DNA of 64,000 bases from Acidobacteriaceae bacterium (GCA_028283625.1 JAPWKG010000007.1:62001-126000), one strand, 5' to 3'; positions 8,133 through 16,653 are shown, counted from the stretch's first letter. Program-made: numbers and translations. Notes: generated by a model from the sequence alone, not told the origin.

Positions 8133-10052
8133 TCAGACCTCGTTATACTGCGCAAGATATTCGCGGAGCAGGATGCTGGTGCAGGCGAAGAAGGTGAGAC
8201 CTTTGGCCTGGCTCTGCGAGATCTTGTAGGGAACGAGGCGGAGGTAGTTTACGAGTTCGTGGAAGGCAACTTCGCGGGCTGCGTCGGGCCCGAGCATTTC
8301 GCGCAGAACAGAGCTGTACGCATCATGCAGCTCGTTGTAGATATGAGACCGCGTGAGGGAGAGGTAGAGCTGGTTGCCTTTCCAGACGCTCGAACCAGCA
8401 CGATTCAACCCTTCGTAGCCGAGATGCAGCGACTGCATGAGCTTTGCCCAGTCAATGAGCGGAGACTCGAACAGGTTTCCGGGGTTGGGGTCGATGATGT
8501 ACCAGCCACGCGCGTGGGTCGGACTGACGATGATGTTTTCAATCGTCAGATCGCCGTGGATAGAGGCGATGCGCCGATCGCGAATCTGAGCGCGTAACCA
8601 CGCCGTGTCGAGCAGGTGTTCCCAATCTTCCAGCGAGTAGGTCTGATTGTTGAGCTGATAGGTCGGCCCTGGGATGAGGTCTCGTACAAACTGCAGCGTG
8701 GTGCGAGCGTTCTCGATTACTTTCCTTTCCAGGTACTCGGAAATCGTCGCCTCGTCAGCCTCCCCGAGAGATTTGCGCTGGTGGAAGTCATGCACGACTG
8801 CGACGACGTCGGAAAGGATGGTGCGGGAGCGTTCCAGAGGCGCTGTGTGGATGACGTCGTAGAAGTCATCCGCCTGTGGAGGGTAGGGCATGTCATAGCG
8901 GTAAAAGCTGGACTCCATGCGATCACGCAGAACCTGCACCAACGGAAGCTCGTGCTGGAAGCGCTGTAGCCAGTCCACCTGCAGCTTGAGCTTGTGGCGC
9001 ATCTCACCGATCGTGAACTTGCGAATCATGAGAGTGCGATCTGCTTCTACCAGCGCTGTGATCGCACCCGAGCCACCGTGAAACAAACGATGGACGATGC
9101 CATCTTCAATCGCTCTCAGGCCGAAGCCTGTGACCTTCTGATCGCGCCCTGCGAAGAGCGAAGTCAGAAAGTATTCGTACTCGCTTTCTTCTTTGAAGTG
9201 CTCGCTGACGAGCGAGGGAGTGGCTTCCCATGTGCTGAGCCGTCCGCGAGAAAGGGCGATGACGGTACGCACGAGTCCTGATTGCGCACGCAGAATGCCG
9301 AAGACGAGGATCATGCCTACCGGCAGAATGGAGTAGGCGAGCGAGAGCAATTCGCCACCGGTCAGGTGCAGGCTTGTGGCTCGCTGCGCCATGGAATGAA
9401 GCGGACGGCCAAGCATCTCATAGGTTACGGACGAGAGCGGCTGATGCGCGGCCAGCGAGAAGCTAAAGTATGAAGCTCCGTAGATGAGCCACATGATGGC
9501 CGTGAGAAGAATAAAGCGCGCGCGCAGCATCAAACGCCCGGTAATGATCTCAGATGTGCTCCAGAGAAGATCGAGCAGAGCGAAGCTGATCTGCGTGTTG
9601 AAGACAGAGGCAAGCTTCCAGAGTCCGTGACGCAGGGTCGAGGAACGCTTGATCAGCACCGCGCAAAGAATTGCCATGACGCTAAAGCCGATGAGTGCTG
9701 CCGCTGCTGTTACAAGGTCTCCGGGAAGAAGATGAAGCGCGTAGAGCAGGAGCCCAAGCATACCGATGCTCACTGCATCGGAAAGCCGCTCGGCAACGAT
9801 TGTGGCCGCTACATACGCGTAGCGCACCTGGCAGCGTTTGCCCATGTAGAGCATGCGTACCAGCTCTCCCAGACGGAAGGGCACCAACGTGTTCACCGCA
9901 TAACCAAAGCCCAGAGCAACAAGCAAGTCGAAGCGATTTACCCTGCCCGGAGGGAACAGAGCGGTTAGGCGGCTGGCACGTACGATGTGGCCACCGAGGA
10001 GCAGAAGAAGGGCGGTAGCGAAGAGTGCGAGCTGGAGCGGATCCATCATCAT
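8133..10052 (-). CDS. Fusion: lysylphosphatidylglycerol-synthase/flippase-like membrane domain plus aminoglycoside/choline-kinase-like domain
   Basis: 639 residues from the ATG at 10052, which overlaps the upstream TGA as ATGA. A GTG at 10079 is an alternative start. The first ~300 residues form 7-8 membrane segments with 'VNRFDLLVALGFGYAVNTL', 'PFRLGELVRM' and 'ATIVAERLSDAVSIG', the signature of the LPG-synthase transmembrane (UPF0104, flippase-like) family. The remaining ~340 residues are soluble and kinase-like: glycine-rich 'FHGGSGAITALVE', a lysine in 'LMIRKF', the catalytic loop 'IHGDLTIENIIV' (His499-Asp501 in this numbering) and the metal aspartate in 'IIDPNPGN'. I infer that a phosphoryl-transfer step is tethered to membrane translocation. 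The phosphate acceptor is unknown. Confidence 0.75.
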   Translation of the reverse strand: MMMDPLQLALFATALLLLLGGHIVRASRLTALFPPGRVNRFDLLVALGFGYAVNTLVPFRLGELVRMLYMGKRCQVRYAYVAATIVAERLSDAVSIGMLGLLLYALHLLPGDLVTAAAALIGFSVMAILCAVLIKRSSTLRHGLWKLASVFNTQISFALLDLLWSTSEIITGRLMLRARFILLTAIMWLIYGASYFSFSLAAHQPLSSVTYEMLGRPLHSMAQRATSLHLTGGELLSLAYSILPVGMILVFGILRAQSGLVRTVIALSRGRLSTWEATPSLVSEHFKEESEYEYFLTSLFAGRDQKVTGFGLRAIEDGIVHRLFHGGSGAITALVEADRTLMIRKFTIGEMRHKLKLQVDWLQRFQHELPLVQVLRDRMESSFYRYDMPYPPQADDFYDVIHTAPLERSRTILSDVVAVVHDFHQRKSLGEADEATISEYLERKVIENARTTLQFVRDLIPGPTYQLNNQTYSLEDWEHLLDTAWLRAQIRDRRIASIHGDLTIENIIVSPTHARGWYIIDPNPGNLFESPLIDWAKLMQSLHLGYEGLNRAGSSVWKGNQLYLSLTRSHIYNELHDAYSSVLREMLGPDAAREVAFHELVNYLRLVPYKISQSQAKGLTFFACTSILLREYLAQYNEV

Positions 10053-10819
10053 GCGTTGTGGGAAGGCCTTCCGATCCACGCTCCTAATGCAGTAAGCATG
10101 CGTTGCTCTACGGCTCGATACTCTTCCGGTGTACCGAAGGGAAAGTGGTCGAGCAGTGAGTGCAGCTTCACGTTGCCGCCGCTAGCAAGAATCTCGTTGT
10201 TGTAAATGCCGGAGATGAACAGTTCCTGATAGGAACAGCTCTTCAGGTACTGCTCGTAGTGTTGCAGGTAAAGAGCCGCGGAGCGAAACAAGTAGCAGCC
10301 TGCAATCGCGTAGGTGCTTACGACCTGTTTCTCTACTGTGCCGATTATCTTTCCGTTCTCGTCGAACCGTACATAGGAAAATCCAGGGTTGCTCGATTGA
10401 AAGGTCATCAGCGCTGCGGAGGCGTTACCGTGCGTGAGAGCGTGGATGGTTTCCTCGAGCGGTCCGGTCAGGAAGGCGTGATCACAGTCGTTGATCGCTA
10501 CCGGTGCGCTGTTGTCGATCACGCGCAGTCCGATTGCCGCAGTTTCTGCGGAGCCCGCAGTGACCTCCGGGATTGCGATGACTTTGGCCTCGGGATAGAA
10601 GCCAAGGATGGTTTGGTCGATGTGGAAACGCTCGATGTGCTCTTCGAGCACCACAAAGCTTATCTGTTCTAACGCACCGCCCGGCGCGGAGCGACGAATG
10701 CTTTCTACTGCCCACCAGAAGAAAGGCTTTCCGCCGAGCTCCACGAGTGGCTTGGGAGTAAGAATCCCTTCGCGGGCGAAGCGAGAGCCACGGCCGGCCA
10801 TCGGCATCACCAGGTTCAT
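10049..10819 (-). CDS. Sugar-phosphate/alcohol-phosphate nucleotidyltransferase-like protein
   Basis: 256 residues with the NTP-transferase signature at the N-terminus: 'MNLVMPMAGRGSRFAREGILTPKPLVELGGKPFF'. The GxGxRF loop binds the nucleotide and the TPKPLVEL lysine contacts phosphate. 'AINDCDHAFL' supplies the metal-binding acidic motif. The C-terminus lacks the left-handed helix of acyltransferase-type members. Proteins of this shape activate sugars or choline-like alcohols as NDP/CDP derivatives. It overlaps both neighbours by 4 bases (ATGA at each end), indicating translational coupling with the GT2 and fusion genes. Confidence 0.82.
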   Translation of the reverse strand: MNLVMPMAGRGSRFAREGILTPKPLVELGGKPFFWWAVESIRRSAPGGALEQISFVVLEEHIERFHIDQTILGFYPEAKVIAIPEVTAGSAETAAIGLRVIDNSAPVAINDCDHAFLTGPLEETIHALTHGNASAALMTFQSSNPGFSYVRFDENGKIIGTVEKQVVSTYAIAGCYLFRSAALYLQHYEQYLKSCSYQELFISGIYNNEILASGGNVKLHSLLDHFPFGTPEEYRAVEQRMLTALGAWIGRPSHNA

Positions 10820-11625
10820 ACGGCACTCTCCTTGCGTGTGGTTGCGAGAGTGTTGAAGTCGTAGAGAGCATGCTTGGCTGTGCGGTGATCGGCGTTGCGG
10901 AAGAAGAATCGCTTGAAGACGTACTCGCGTACGATTTCGAGCGTGAGGAGAGTCTGACGAAACATCTTCACGTTGGAGATTTGATCTTCCTCGCGCCAGG
11001 TAATCGGGAAGAAGAAGAAGCTGCGGTTCTTGTCGACAAGGCTGAGCAGCATGTAGCAGTTGAAGCGAAGGTCGTCGGAGAAGCGACGTACCGATTCGTC
11101 ATGAATGACAGCAGGGCCGAAGATGTTGAGCCCTGAGCCTAAGTCGGTCACATGTTTAGCTGCTGCGGCAGAAAACAAGAGATTGAAGACATGGTTGCCG
11201 AAGGTTCTAAAGGTGGAGTAGCCGGGAGTGCTGGAACCACGCATGAAGCGCGAGCCTAGGCAGGCATCCGACTTGCGATGCTGGCCGGCTGCAAGAATCG
11301 GCATCAGGTCGTGGAGATCCCCCTGATCGTCGCCGTGCAGTACGACGACGTGTGTGAAGCCATTGCGCTGTGCGTATCCGAAGGCCACTTTGTGTGATCC
11401 GCCGAGGCCGTAGTTGGCCTGATTCCTTCCAACGGTTACGGGGGCGCTTGTAATCTCGGGCAGGATTGCCACAGCTACGGCTCCCGTGTTGTCGGGGCTT
11501 TGGTTGTCCAGCACGAGCACTTCAGCAAATGTGCCTGCAGGAATCTCGTTGAGTTTGCGCAGCACGCGTGGAATTTGCGGTGAGCAGTTGTAGGCGGGAA
11601 TAAAGAGAAGAATCTTGTCCTGCAT
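10816..11625 (-). CDS. Family 2 glycosyltransferase
   Basis: 269 residues with 'ILLFIPAYNCSPQIPRVL' at the N-terminus, 'EVLVLDNQSPDNTG', and the DXD-like 'VVLHGDDQGDLHDL' that coordinates the nucleotide-sugar metal. 'GSRFMRGSSTPGYSTFRTFGNHVFN' is typical of dolichyl-phosphate-mannose-synthase-like GT2 enzymes. No C-terminal membrane anchor is seen. It overlaps the downstream nucleotidyltransferase gene by 4 bases. It probably transfers a sugar onto a lipid carrier or polymer at the inner face of the membrane (inference). Confidence 0.85.
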   Translation of the reverse strand: MQDKILLFIPAYNCSPQIPRVLRKLNEIPAGTFAEVLVLDNQSPDNTGAVAVAILPEITSAPVTVGRNQANYGLGGSHKVAFGYAQRNGFTHVVVLHGDDQGDLHDLMPILAAGQHRKSDACLGSRFMRGSSTPGYSTFRTFGNHVFNLLFSAAAAKHVTDLGSGLNIFGPAVIHDESVRRFSDDLRFNCYMLLSLVDKNRSFFFFPITWREEDQISNVKMFRQTLLTLEIVREYVFKRFFFRNADHRTAKHALYDFNTLATTRKESAV

Positions 11626-11668
11626 AGCCTAGAGAGTGACTCCGTGTTGAACCAGATTAGGGCTGCGC

Positions 11669-13489
11669 TTAGTGGGCGGACTGCCATGTGTAGAGTTTGC
11701 GCAGGGTGTCGTAGCTTGTGAGCGGCCGCCAGCCAAGGGCGCTGGCGGCTTGCTGGCGAGAAACAATCTCCACGTTTCTCTGGAGCAGGTCGATTTGCTC
11801 CTGATTCATGGGAACGATCGCAATCTCGGGATAGAAGACGCGATGGATCGATGGAATCAAGCGCGATTGAGGGAGCAGGGATCGCCAGCGAGGGCTCTCC
11901 GAGGGGTTTCCTGGGAGAGCGATCAGATAGATCGGATCAACCCCACCGAAGCTGACGAGTGCCGCCGAGGTGTACCGCGCGTTATGCAAGCACTGGAACT
12001 CCAGATTGAGCTGGTAGGCCGCAGCATAGTCCATGGGCAGACCCCGCTCCAGTTTGGGCAGCATGTACGGAAGCTCGGACCGCACGTGGATTACCGTGCG
12101 GTCGCCTTTGCGGTAGAGCTCTAGGGGGAGAGTGGGGCACGGGAAGCCGGTGGCGGAGGCGGGAACGATGTCGTAGCCGGCTTCCAGGAGCCGGAAACGG
12201 AAGTAGGTGTCTGGGTTGTAGTGTGTGGAGATAGCCAACAGCGTCTCTCCGGCCCCCAGGCCTTCAATGAGTGTGTCCATCCGCTGCATGCCCTGATTTG
12301 TGCTCTGCTGCCACTGTCGCCACACCAGCGGGGAGTAAATCCGCCCCATGGGAGAGCGCGGTCCGTCCAGTAGAGCGATCTTCGTAGGGCCAAGGAAAGC
12401 GACGAGTGCTACGAAGGTGATTCCATAAGAAACTGCGCGATGTAGAAAGCCGGTGGAGTGCCAACTTTCAAGCCACGTCCGAATACCGGACGCTCCGACA
12501 ATGGCGAGTGCAGGTGCCCCAAGAAGGAAGTAATTCCGAATCTCAGGGGCTCGTAGCAGGCAGAAAAGGTAAAAGAGCGCAGGGAGAACAAGAATGCAGA
12601 GAGTCCAGCTCCAGCGCTGGCGCTGAACGTTTACCTTCGCTCCGAGAGCCAGTAAAAAGGGGGTAATCAGTCCAAAGAAGCCAACACCGGTACGGTAAAA
12701 GACCTTGTCGTTAGCTTCCGTATGGATTTTTGCGAAGAAACCACCCACCAGCAACGACTCGCGAAGGTGGAATGGGGTGAAAATCTGCGCCAGGCTAAAA
12801 ACCGCAACGATTGGAAGTGCGAACGCCAGCATTCGTTTGCACACGAGAGTGGGCTTCGGATGGTTCAGCAGTAGGCCGATGAAGAAGGCTGGAGCGAGCA
12901 GCATAGCGTCCAGACGAATCAACATGCTGAGCGCAAAAAGAGTGCCGATACCGACCCAGCGCTTCAACGACGTATTTTCGCGCCCGAGAAGCGAGAGGGC
13001 CGCAATGCCAAGAGCGGCAGAGGGGAGATTATCCGCCAGGGTAAAGCTGCTTTCGATGATCCCAGGGGTAAGGACCAGGGCTAGCAGGGCGTACGCTTGG
13101 GACTCGCTGGCCCAACGCTTTGCCATGGAGGTAGCGGCGGCGAGGTAAACCACAAGACTGGCTACTGTAAGGATGCGGAAACAGGGGTCACCAGTATGGC
13201 CCGTGAGGTGTGCGAGTACCGTAAGCGCATCAATAAGGCCGCTCCGGGTCATGAAAAGGAACTCTGTAACCAGAGGGAATGCCTGATCCGCGAGCAATAG
13301 GCCATCGTGGTGGTGCCGCGCAAGCAGGAGCGAGATCATCTCAAGCCTGGTCGAAAAAGCCTCAATTGGAACTGCTAGTAGGGCAGGCCAGCTGAGCCAC
13401 ACGGCCAGCAGGGCGATCAGCAGGACATGGGTGAGCTTCGGTGCTGACTGCTGCAGGTCCGGTGCTCCGGGCTCAAGCGAGGAGGGCAT
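11669..13489 (-). CDS. Large multi-pass membrane protein, possible GT-C glycosyltransferase
   Basis: 606 residues. The start at 13489 is preferred: the open frame continues to 13630, but that extension would translate the two parS sites (FHVEH) and has no sequence character. About 10-12 hydrophobic segments occupy the first ~400 residues. A soluble C-terminal portion of ~200 residues follows, with many aromatic and charged residues. The layout resembles PMT/ArnT-like GT-C enzymes, but I do not see a convincing DXD or DE motif in the first external loop, so the function is unassigned. It lies 43 bases upstream of the GT2 gene and may head that operon. Confidence 0.6.
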   Translation of the reverse strand: MPSSLEPGAPDLQQSAPKLTHVLLIALLAVWLSWPALLAVPIEAFSTRLEMISLLLARHHHDGLLLADQAFPLVTEFLFMTRSGLIDALTVLAHLTGHTGDPCFRILTVASLVVYLAAATSMAKRWASESQAYALLALVLTPGIIESSFTLADNLPSAALGIAALSLLGRENTSLKRWVGIGTLFALSMLIRLDAMLLAPAFFIGLLLNHPKPTLVCKRMLAFALPIVAVFSLAQIFTPFHLRESLLVGGFFAKIHTEANDKVFYRTGVGFFGLITPFLLALGAKVNVQRQRWSWTLCILVLPALFYLFCLLRAPEIRNYFLLGAPALAIVGASGIRTWLESWHSTGFLHRAVSYGITFVALVAFLGPTKIALLDGPRSPMGRIYSPLVWRQWQQSTNQGMQRMDTLIEGLGAGETLLAISTHYNPDTYFRFRLLEAGYDIVPASATGFPCPTLPLELYRKGDRTVIHVRSELPYMLPKLERGLPMDYAAAYQLNLEFQCLHNARYTSAALVSFGGVDPIYLIALPGNPSESPRWRSLLPQSRLIPSIHRVFYPEIAIVPMNQEQIDLLQRNVEIVSRQQAASALGWRPLTSYDTLRKLYTWQSAH

Positions 13490-13589
13490 AGGGTTCTTTG
13501 GGTCCAAAAAGGGAATTCTGTGAAGGCAGTGTATCGCAGACACGAAGCTTTCAGGTGAACGGCTTAGACCCTGTAGAGCTGTGGGAGGG

Positions 13590-13605
13590 TGTTCCACGTG
13601 GAACA
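13590..13605. promoter_or_regulatory. parS-type ParB loading site 1
   Basis: A perfect 16-bp palindrome, TGTTCCACGTGGAACA, matching the bacterial parS consensus TGTTnCACGTGnAACA. It lies between the rsmG stop and the start of the membrane-protein gene. Confidence 0.9.
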
Positions 13606-13636
13606 TAAGTGCGTGCTGGCCGTGTTCCACCCGGGG

Positions 13637-13652
13637 TGTTCCACGTGGAACA
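13637..13652. promoter_or_regulatory. parS-type ParB loading site 2
   Basis: The same 16-bp palindrome, 47 bases centre to centre from site 1. An additional half-site TGTTCCAC at 13623-13630 lies between the two. Confidence 0.9.
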
Positions 13653-13660
13653 TCTGGAGC

Positions 13661-14299
13661 TTATAGGCGTTTCAAGGTTACGAAGCGATTCCTGCTTTCC
13701 GGGATGATTTTGGAGTCCTGCCCGCCTTCGCCGCCATGCAGGCTTAGGAGGTAACCTCCTGGAGCAACGCGTTTCGTGGCGAGTTGCTCGGCAAGTGCGG
13801 GATCGTCTACGGCGCGTAGTGTGACGGCTTGGAAGGTGATTCCCTGGGGTAAATCCTCTATGCGCCCCCCGTGCACTGCGGTTTGTTGGAGGTCGAGCGT
13901 GCGCAGGGCTTCGCGTAGGAACGCCGCTTTTTTGTGTTGAGACTCGCCGAGTGTTACGTGAACTTCGGGGAGAAGTAGTTGCAGGGGTATCCCGGGGAAG
14001 CCTGCTCCTGATCCGAAGTCTAGTACCGTGTCTCCTGGCGCAAGGTGTGGCGCCAGGGTGCATGCGGCAAAGAGGCTCTCCCCGAAGTGGCGCGTGATGA
14101 TGGCTTCGGGATCTCTCACCGCGGTGAGGTTCGTTTTCTGGTTCCACCGAAGCAGAAGTTCCAGGTAGCGTTCGAGCTGGGAGAAGAGCCTTGGTCGTTC
14201 CTCGAGGCGTAATTTGCTCTCTGTGAGTTCTCTTTGTGGGGCGAGATAAGGGGCGAGAAGGCGTTCCAGGGTGTTTGGCGTCAGCGGCGTAGAGCTCAT
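13661..14299 (-). CDS. rsmG: 16S rRNA (guanine527-N7)-methyltransferase
   Basis: 212 residues. The class I methyltransferase motif 'DTVLDFGSGAGFPGIPLQLLLPE' binds SAM. 'LLLRWNQKTNLTAVRDPEAIITRHFGESL' is the family-specific N-terminal region, and 'LRAVDDPALAEQL' fits the usual 'SRAF..L..L' position. It methylates G527 of 16S rRNA. It sits in the conserved mnmE-rsmG-parAB neighbourhood typical of origin-proximal DNA, with cobO upstream, but here a glycan-type operon is interposed before parA. mnmG is absent from the window. Confidence 0.93.
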   Translation of the reverse strand: MSSTPLTPNTLERLLAPYLAPQRELTESKLRLEERPRLFSQLERYLELLLRWNQKTNLTAVRDPEAIITRHFGESLFAACTLAPHLAPGDTVLDFGSGAGFPGIPLQLLLPEVHVTLGESQHKKAAFLREALRTLDLQQTAVHGGRIEDLPQGITFQAVTLRAVDDPALAEQLATKRVAPGGYLLSLHGGEGGQDSKIIPESRNRFVTLKRL

Positions 14300-14319
14300 T
14301 TAGCTCAGGATATCGCGTA

Positions 14320-14335
14320 TGTTCCACGTGGAACA
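14320..14335. promoter_or_regulatory. parS-type ParB loading site 3
   Basis: A third exact copy of TGTTCCACGTGGAACA, 21 bases upstream of the rsmG start in the mnmE-rsmG gap. ParB bound here would cover the rsmG leader. Confidence 0.9.
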
Positions 14336-14436
14336 TACGGAGACTTTGCTTTGAAGCCACTCGTTGTAACTGAGTTTTGCATTCGCAGGAAAGGAGCCGG
14401 ATGGGCAGTGGCTCGCGCTCCGTGAGCCTTCCGATG

Positions 14437-15813
14437 TTATTTCCCGATGCAGAAGGTGGAGAAGATGCGTCCTAGAATATCGTCAGGCGTCGTTGCCCCG
14501 GTGAGTGAATCCAGTGCTAAGCGTGCACGATGTAGATCCATCAGCAAGACTTCGTGCGGCAAAGCGTTTTGGTTGGCAGTCAGCGCCAGTTCCAGGGCCT
14601 CAATCGCCTGCCGGATCGCCTCATTCTGGCGTGGGGTCGTGAGGGCCGCAACCTCGGATAGTGCGGTATCACTCTGCAATTTTGTGCGCAATTCCTGTTG
14701 CAGAGCTGGTAGGTTCTCTCCGGTAAGCGCAGAGACGGACAGGGAAGCGGAGGGCCGGTCGGCTGCTAGGTCGCTTTTGTTTGCAACGAGGAGATGAGGG
14801 CGAAGCTGCAGCTGCTCCAATAGCTGACGTTCTGCAACATTGAGGTCCTCGCGAGCATCGTGGACAAAGATTACGAGGTCGGCCTCGGCCAGTGCCTCGC
14901 GAGTTCTTTCTATTCCGATGACCTCCACGGTGTCGGGTGCTTGTTCCAGCGTTTCGTCCAAATGGCGCAATCCAGCCGTATCAACAAGACGTATGGGGAT
15001 CCCAGCTAGGGAGATATCTTCTTCGAGGGTGTCGCGCGTCGTGCCTGCGATCGGGGTTACGATTGCTCGATCGCGCTGTAGCAAGCGGTTGAAAAGGGAG
15101 CTTTTGCCCACGTTTGGACGGCCGACTAAGGCAATTGCAGCACCATTTCTGAGGAGTGATCCGGTGCGGAAGGTCTCGGCCAGGGAGGTCAGGTGACTGA
15201 GCGTAGAAAGTATCTCTCCCCGGATAAGCTCCGGAGACACAACCTCAACGTCATCTAGTTCTCCTGAGGCAAAATCCATGCCCGCCTCCAGAAGAGCAAC
15301 CAATCGAAGCAACGTTTCTTTTGGCTGGCGCAGTTCGCGTGACAGGGAGCCGGAGAGTTGAGCCGAAGCTTGATGAACCTGCTCCAGTGTTCTAGCCGCG
15401 ATCAGGTCGTGTACAGCTTCGGCCTGGGTAAGATCCATCCGTCCATTTGCGAACGCTCGTTGAGTAAACTCGCCCGGTTCAGCCAGCCTTGCTCCACGAG
15501 CAATCGCTGTCTCCAGAAGCGCATTCAGAATCACAGGTGCACCGTGCGTCGCGAGTTCAACGACATCTTCGCCTGTATAGGATCTTGGAGAAGTAAAGGC
15601 GGTTGCCACGGCTTCATCGAGCCTAACTTCTTTTATATCTGTTACATGACCATAGATGGCTGTTGCGTGTTGCAACTCTTTTTTGGCGCAAAAGATTTCG
15701 CGTGCAATTTTCCAGGCATCAGGCCCTGAGAGTCGCACAATACCAATCCCTCCTCGGCCAGAAGGGGTAGAGATCGCCACAATCGTATCTATATATAGAG
15801 AGGGGGGAAACAT
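14437..15813 (-). CDS. mnmE: tRNA modification GTPase MnmE
   Basis: 458 residues, the normal length. The N-terminal folate-binding domain begins 'DTIVAISTPSGRGGIGIVRLSGPDA'. The inserted G domain shows G1 'ALVGRPNVGKSSLF', G2 'AGTTRDTLEE', G3 'DTAGLR' and G4 'NKSD'. The C-terminus ends with the catalytic 'FCIGK', including the conserved cysteine. With MnmG it installs the cmnm5 group on wobble uridine 34. It lies 137 bases upstream of rsmG on the same strand; that gap contains parS site 3. Confidence 0.96.
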   Translation of the reverse strand: MFPPSLYIDTIVAISTPSGRGGIGIVRLSGPDAWKIAREIFCAKKELQHATAIYGHVTDIKEVRLDEAVATAFTSPRSYTGEDVVELATHGAPVILNALLETAIARGARLAEPGEFTQRAFANGRMDLTQAEAVHDLIAARTLEQVHQASAQLSGSLSRELRQPKETLLRLVALLEAGMDFASGELDDVEVVSPELIRGEILSTLSHLTSLAETFRTGSLLRNGAAIALVGRPNVGKSSLFNRLLQRDRAIVTPIAGTTRDTLEEDISLAGIPIRLVDTAGLRHLDETLEQAPDTVEVIGIERTREALAEADLVIFVHDAREDLNVAERQLLEQLQLRPHLLVANKSDLAADRPSASLSVSALTGENLPALQQELRTKLQSDTALSEVAALTTPRQNEAIRQAIEALELALTANQNALPHEVLLMDLHRARLALDSLTGATTPDDILGRIFSTFCIGK

Positions 15814-15854
15814 GAGGGAATCCTGAAGCCGATACCGGCATATGCTCTCGCAGT

Positions 15855-16415
15855 TTAGAACTCAATACCCTGCTGTGCCAGGATGCCTTTTTGATACGCA
15901 TGCTTAACCTCGCGCATCTCGGTGACCGTATCGGCTAGCTCGACCAGCAGGGGGTGGGCGTTGCGTCCAGTCAGGATCACATGCAGCATCTCCGGCCGGG
16001 CCTGCAGAACCTCAGCCACGGTCTCCGGGTTGAGCATTCCATAGCCGATCGCATAGTTGATCTCGTCCAGCACGATAAGGTCCCATTCACCGGATCGTAT
16101 TTCTGTGGCCGCCAGCTCCCAGGCATCAGCGACCATCTTCAGGTCTTCCGGATCGGCATCAGCTCCTCCAACCTTTACAAAGCCGCGCCCCATCTGCCGC
16201 ATCGTGTAGGAAAATCCGGGGACTGAGGAGAGCGCCTCGGCCGAATCCAGCTCGCCGTAATGCCATGAGCCTTTGAGGAACTGCAGAACGAGGACTCGGA
16301 GACCACTTCCAGCGGCTCGAAATGCGGTCCCTAGAGCCGCCGTCGTTTTACCTTTGCCTGCACCGGTGTTGATGAGGAGCAAGCCTCTACGGGGAGATTC
16401 CGCTGACGAAAGCAT
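15855..16415 (-). CDS. cobO: Cob(I)yrinic acid a,c-diamide adenosyltransferase
   Basis: 186 residues. The P-loop 'LLLINTGAGKGKTTAALGTAFRA' near the N-terminus and 'LQFLKGSWHYGELDS', 'DLIVLDEINYAIGYGM' and 'VILTGRNAHPLLVELADTVTEMREVKHAYQKGI' are the CobO/BtuR family hallmarks. It transfers the adenosyl group from ATP to cobalt, giving adenosylcobalamin. I saw no cobalamin riboswitch in the 238 bases upstream. It is 41 bases upstream of mnmE and probably co-transcribed. No other cobalamin gene is in the window, so it may serve salvage. Confidence 0.93.
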   Translation of the reverse strand: MLSSAESPRRGLLLINTGAGKGKTTAALGTAFRAAGSGLRVLVLQFLKGSWHYGELDSAEALSSVPGFSYTMRQMGRGFVKVGGADADPEDLKMVADAWELAATEIRSGEWDLIVLDEINYAIGYGMLNPETVAEVLQARPEMLHVILTGRNAHPLLVELADTVTEMREVKHAYQKGILAQQGIEF

Positions 16416-16559
16416 GACTCATTGTCTCCTAACCTCTTTGTGGAGGCTATTTGCAGAAAATTGGACAGCCCGTCACCCCATATTCACAAAATCATAGTTT
16501 TTAGGAGTGTCTCACGCTGCTGAACGATGTTTTGAGGCCGATTTCAACCCGAGAGGGGT

Positions 16560-16576
16560 TTGGCACGAGGATTGCT
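16560..16576 (+). promoter_or_regulatory. Sigma-54 (RpoN) -24/-12 promoter of the Oar-like receptor
   Basis: The sequence TTGGCACGAGGATTGCT matches the sigma-54 consensus TGGCACGnnnnTTGCW at every defined base. GG and GC are separated by the required 10 bases. Predicted transcription start is near 16588, leaving a ~65-base leader before the receptor ATG. Activation would need a bacterial enhancer-binding protein encoded elsewhere. Confidence 0.82.
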
Positions 16577-16653
16577 TAATGAAAGGTAATATCAAAATTT
16601 CCCATCGCTTCTTGGCTTCCTAGATGTTGCCAAAGAGCTGGAGAACTTACTAA

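Noticed and set aside
16416-16653. Possible DnaA box (ATATTCACA) or cobalamin riboswitch between cobO and the receptor gene
   Set aside because: Only one imperfect DnaA-like site, and no cobalamin-riboswitch core was found; neither is supported.
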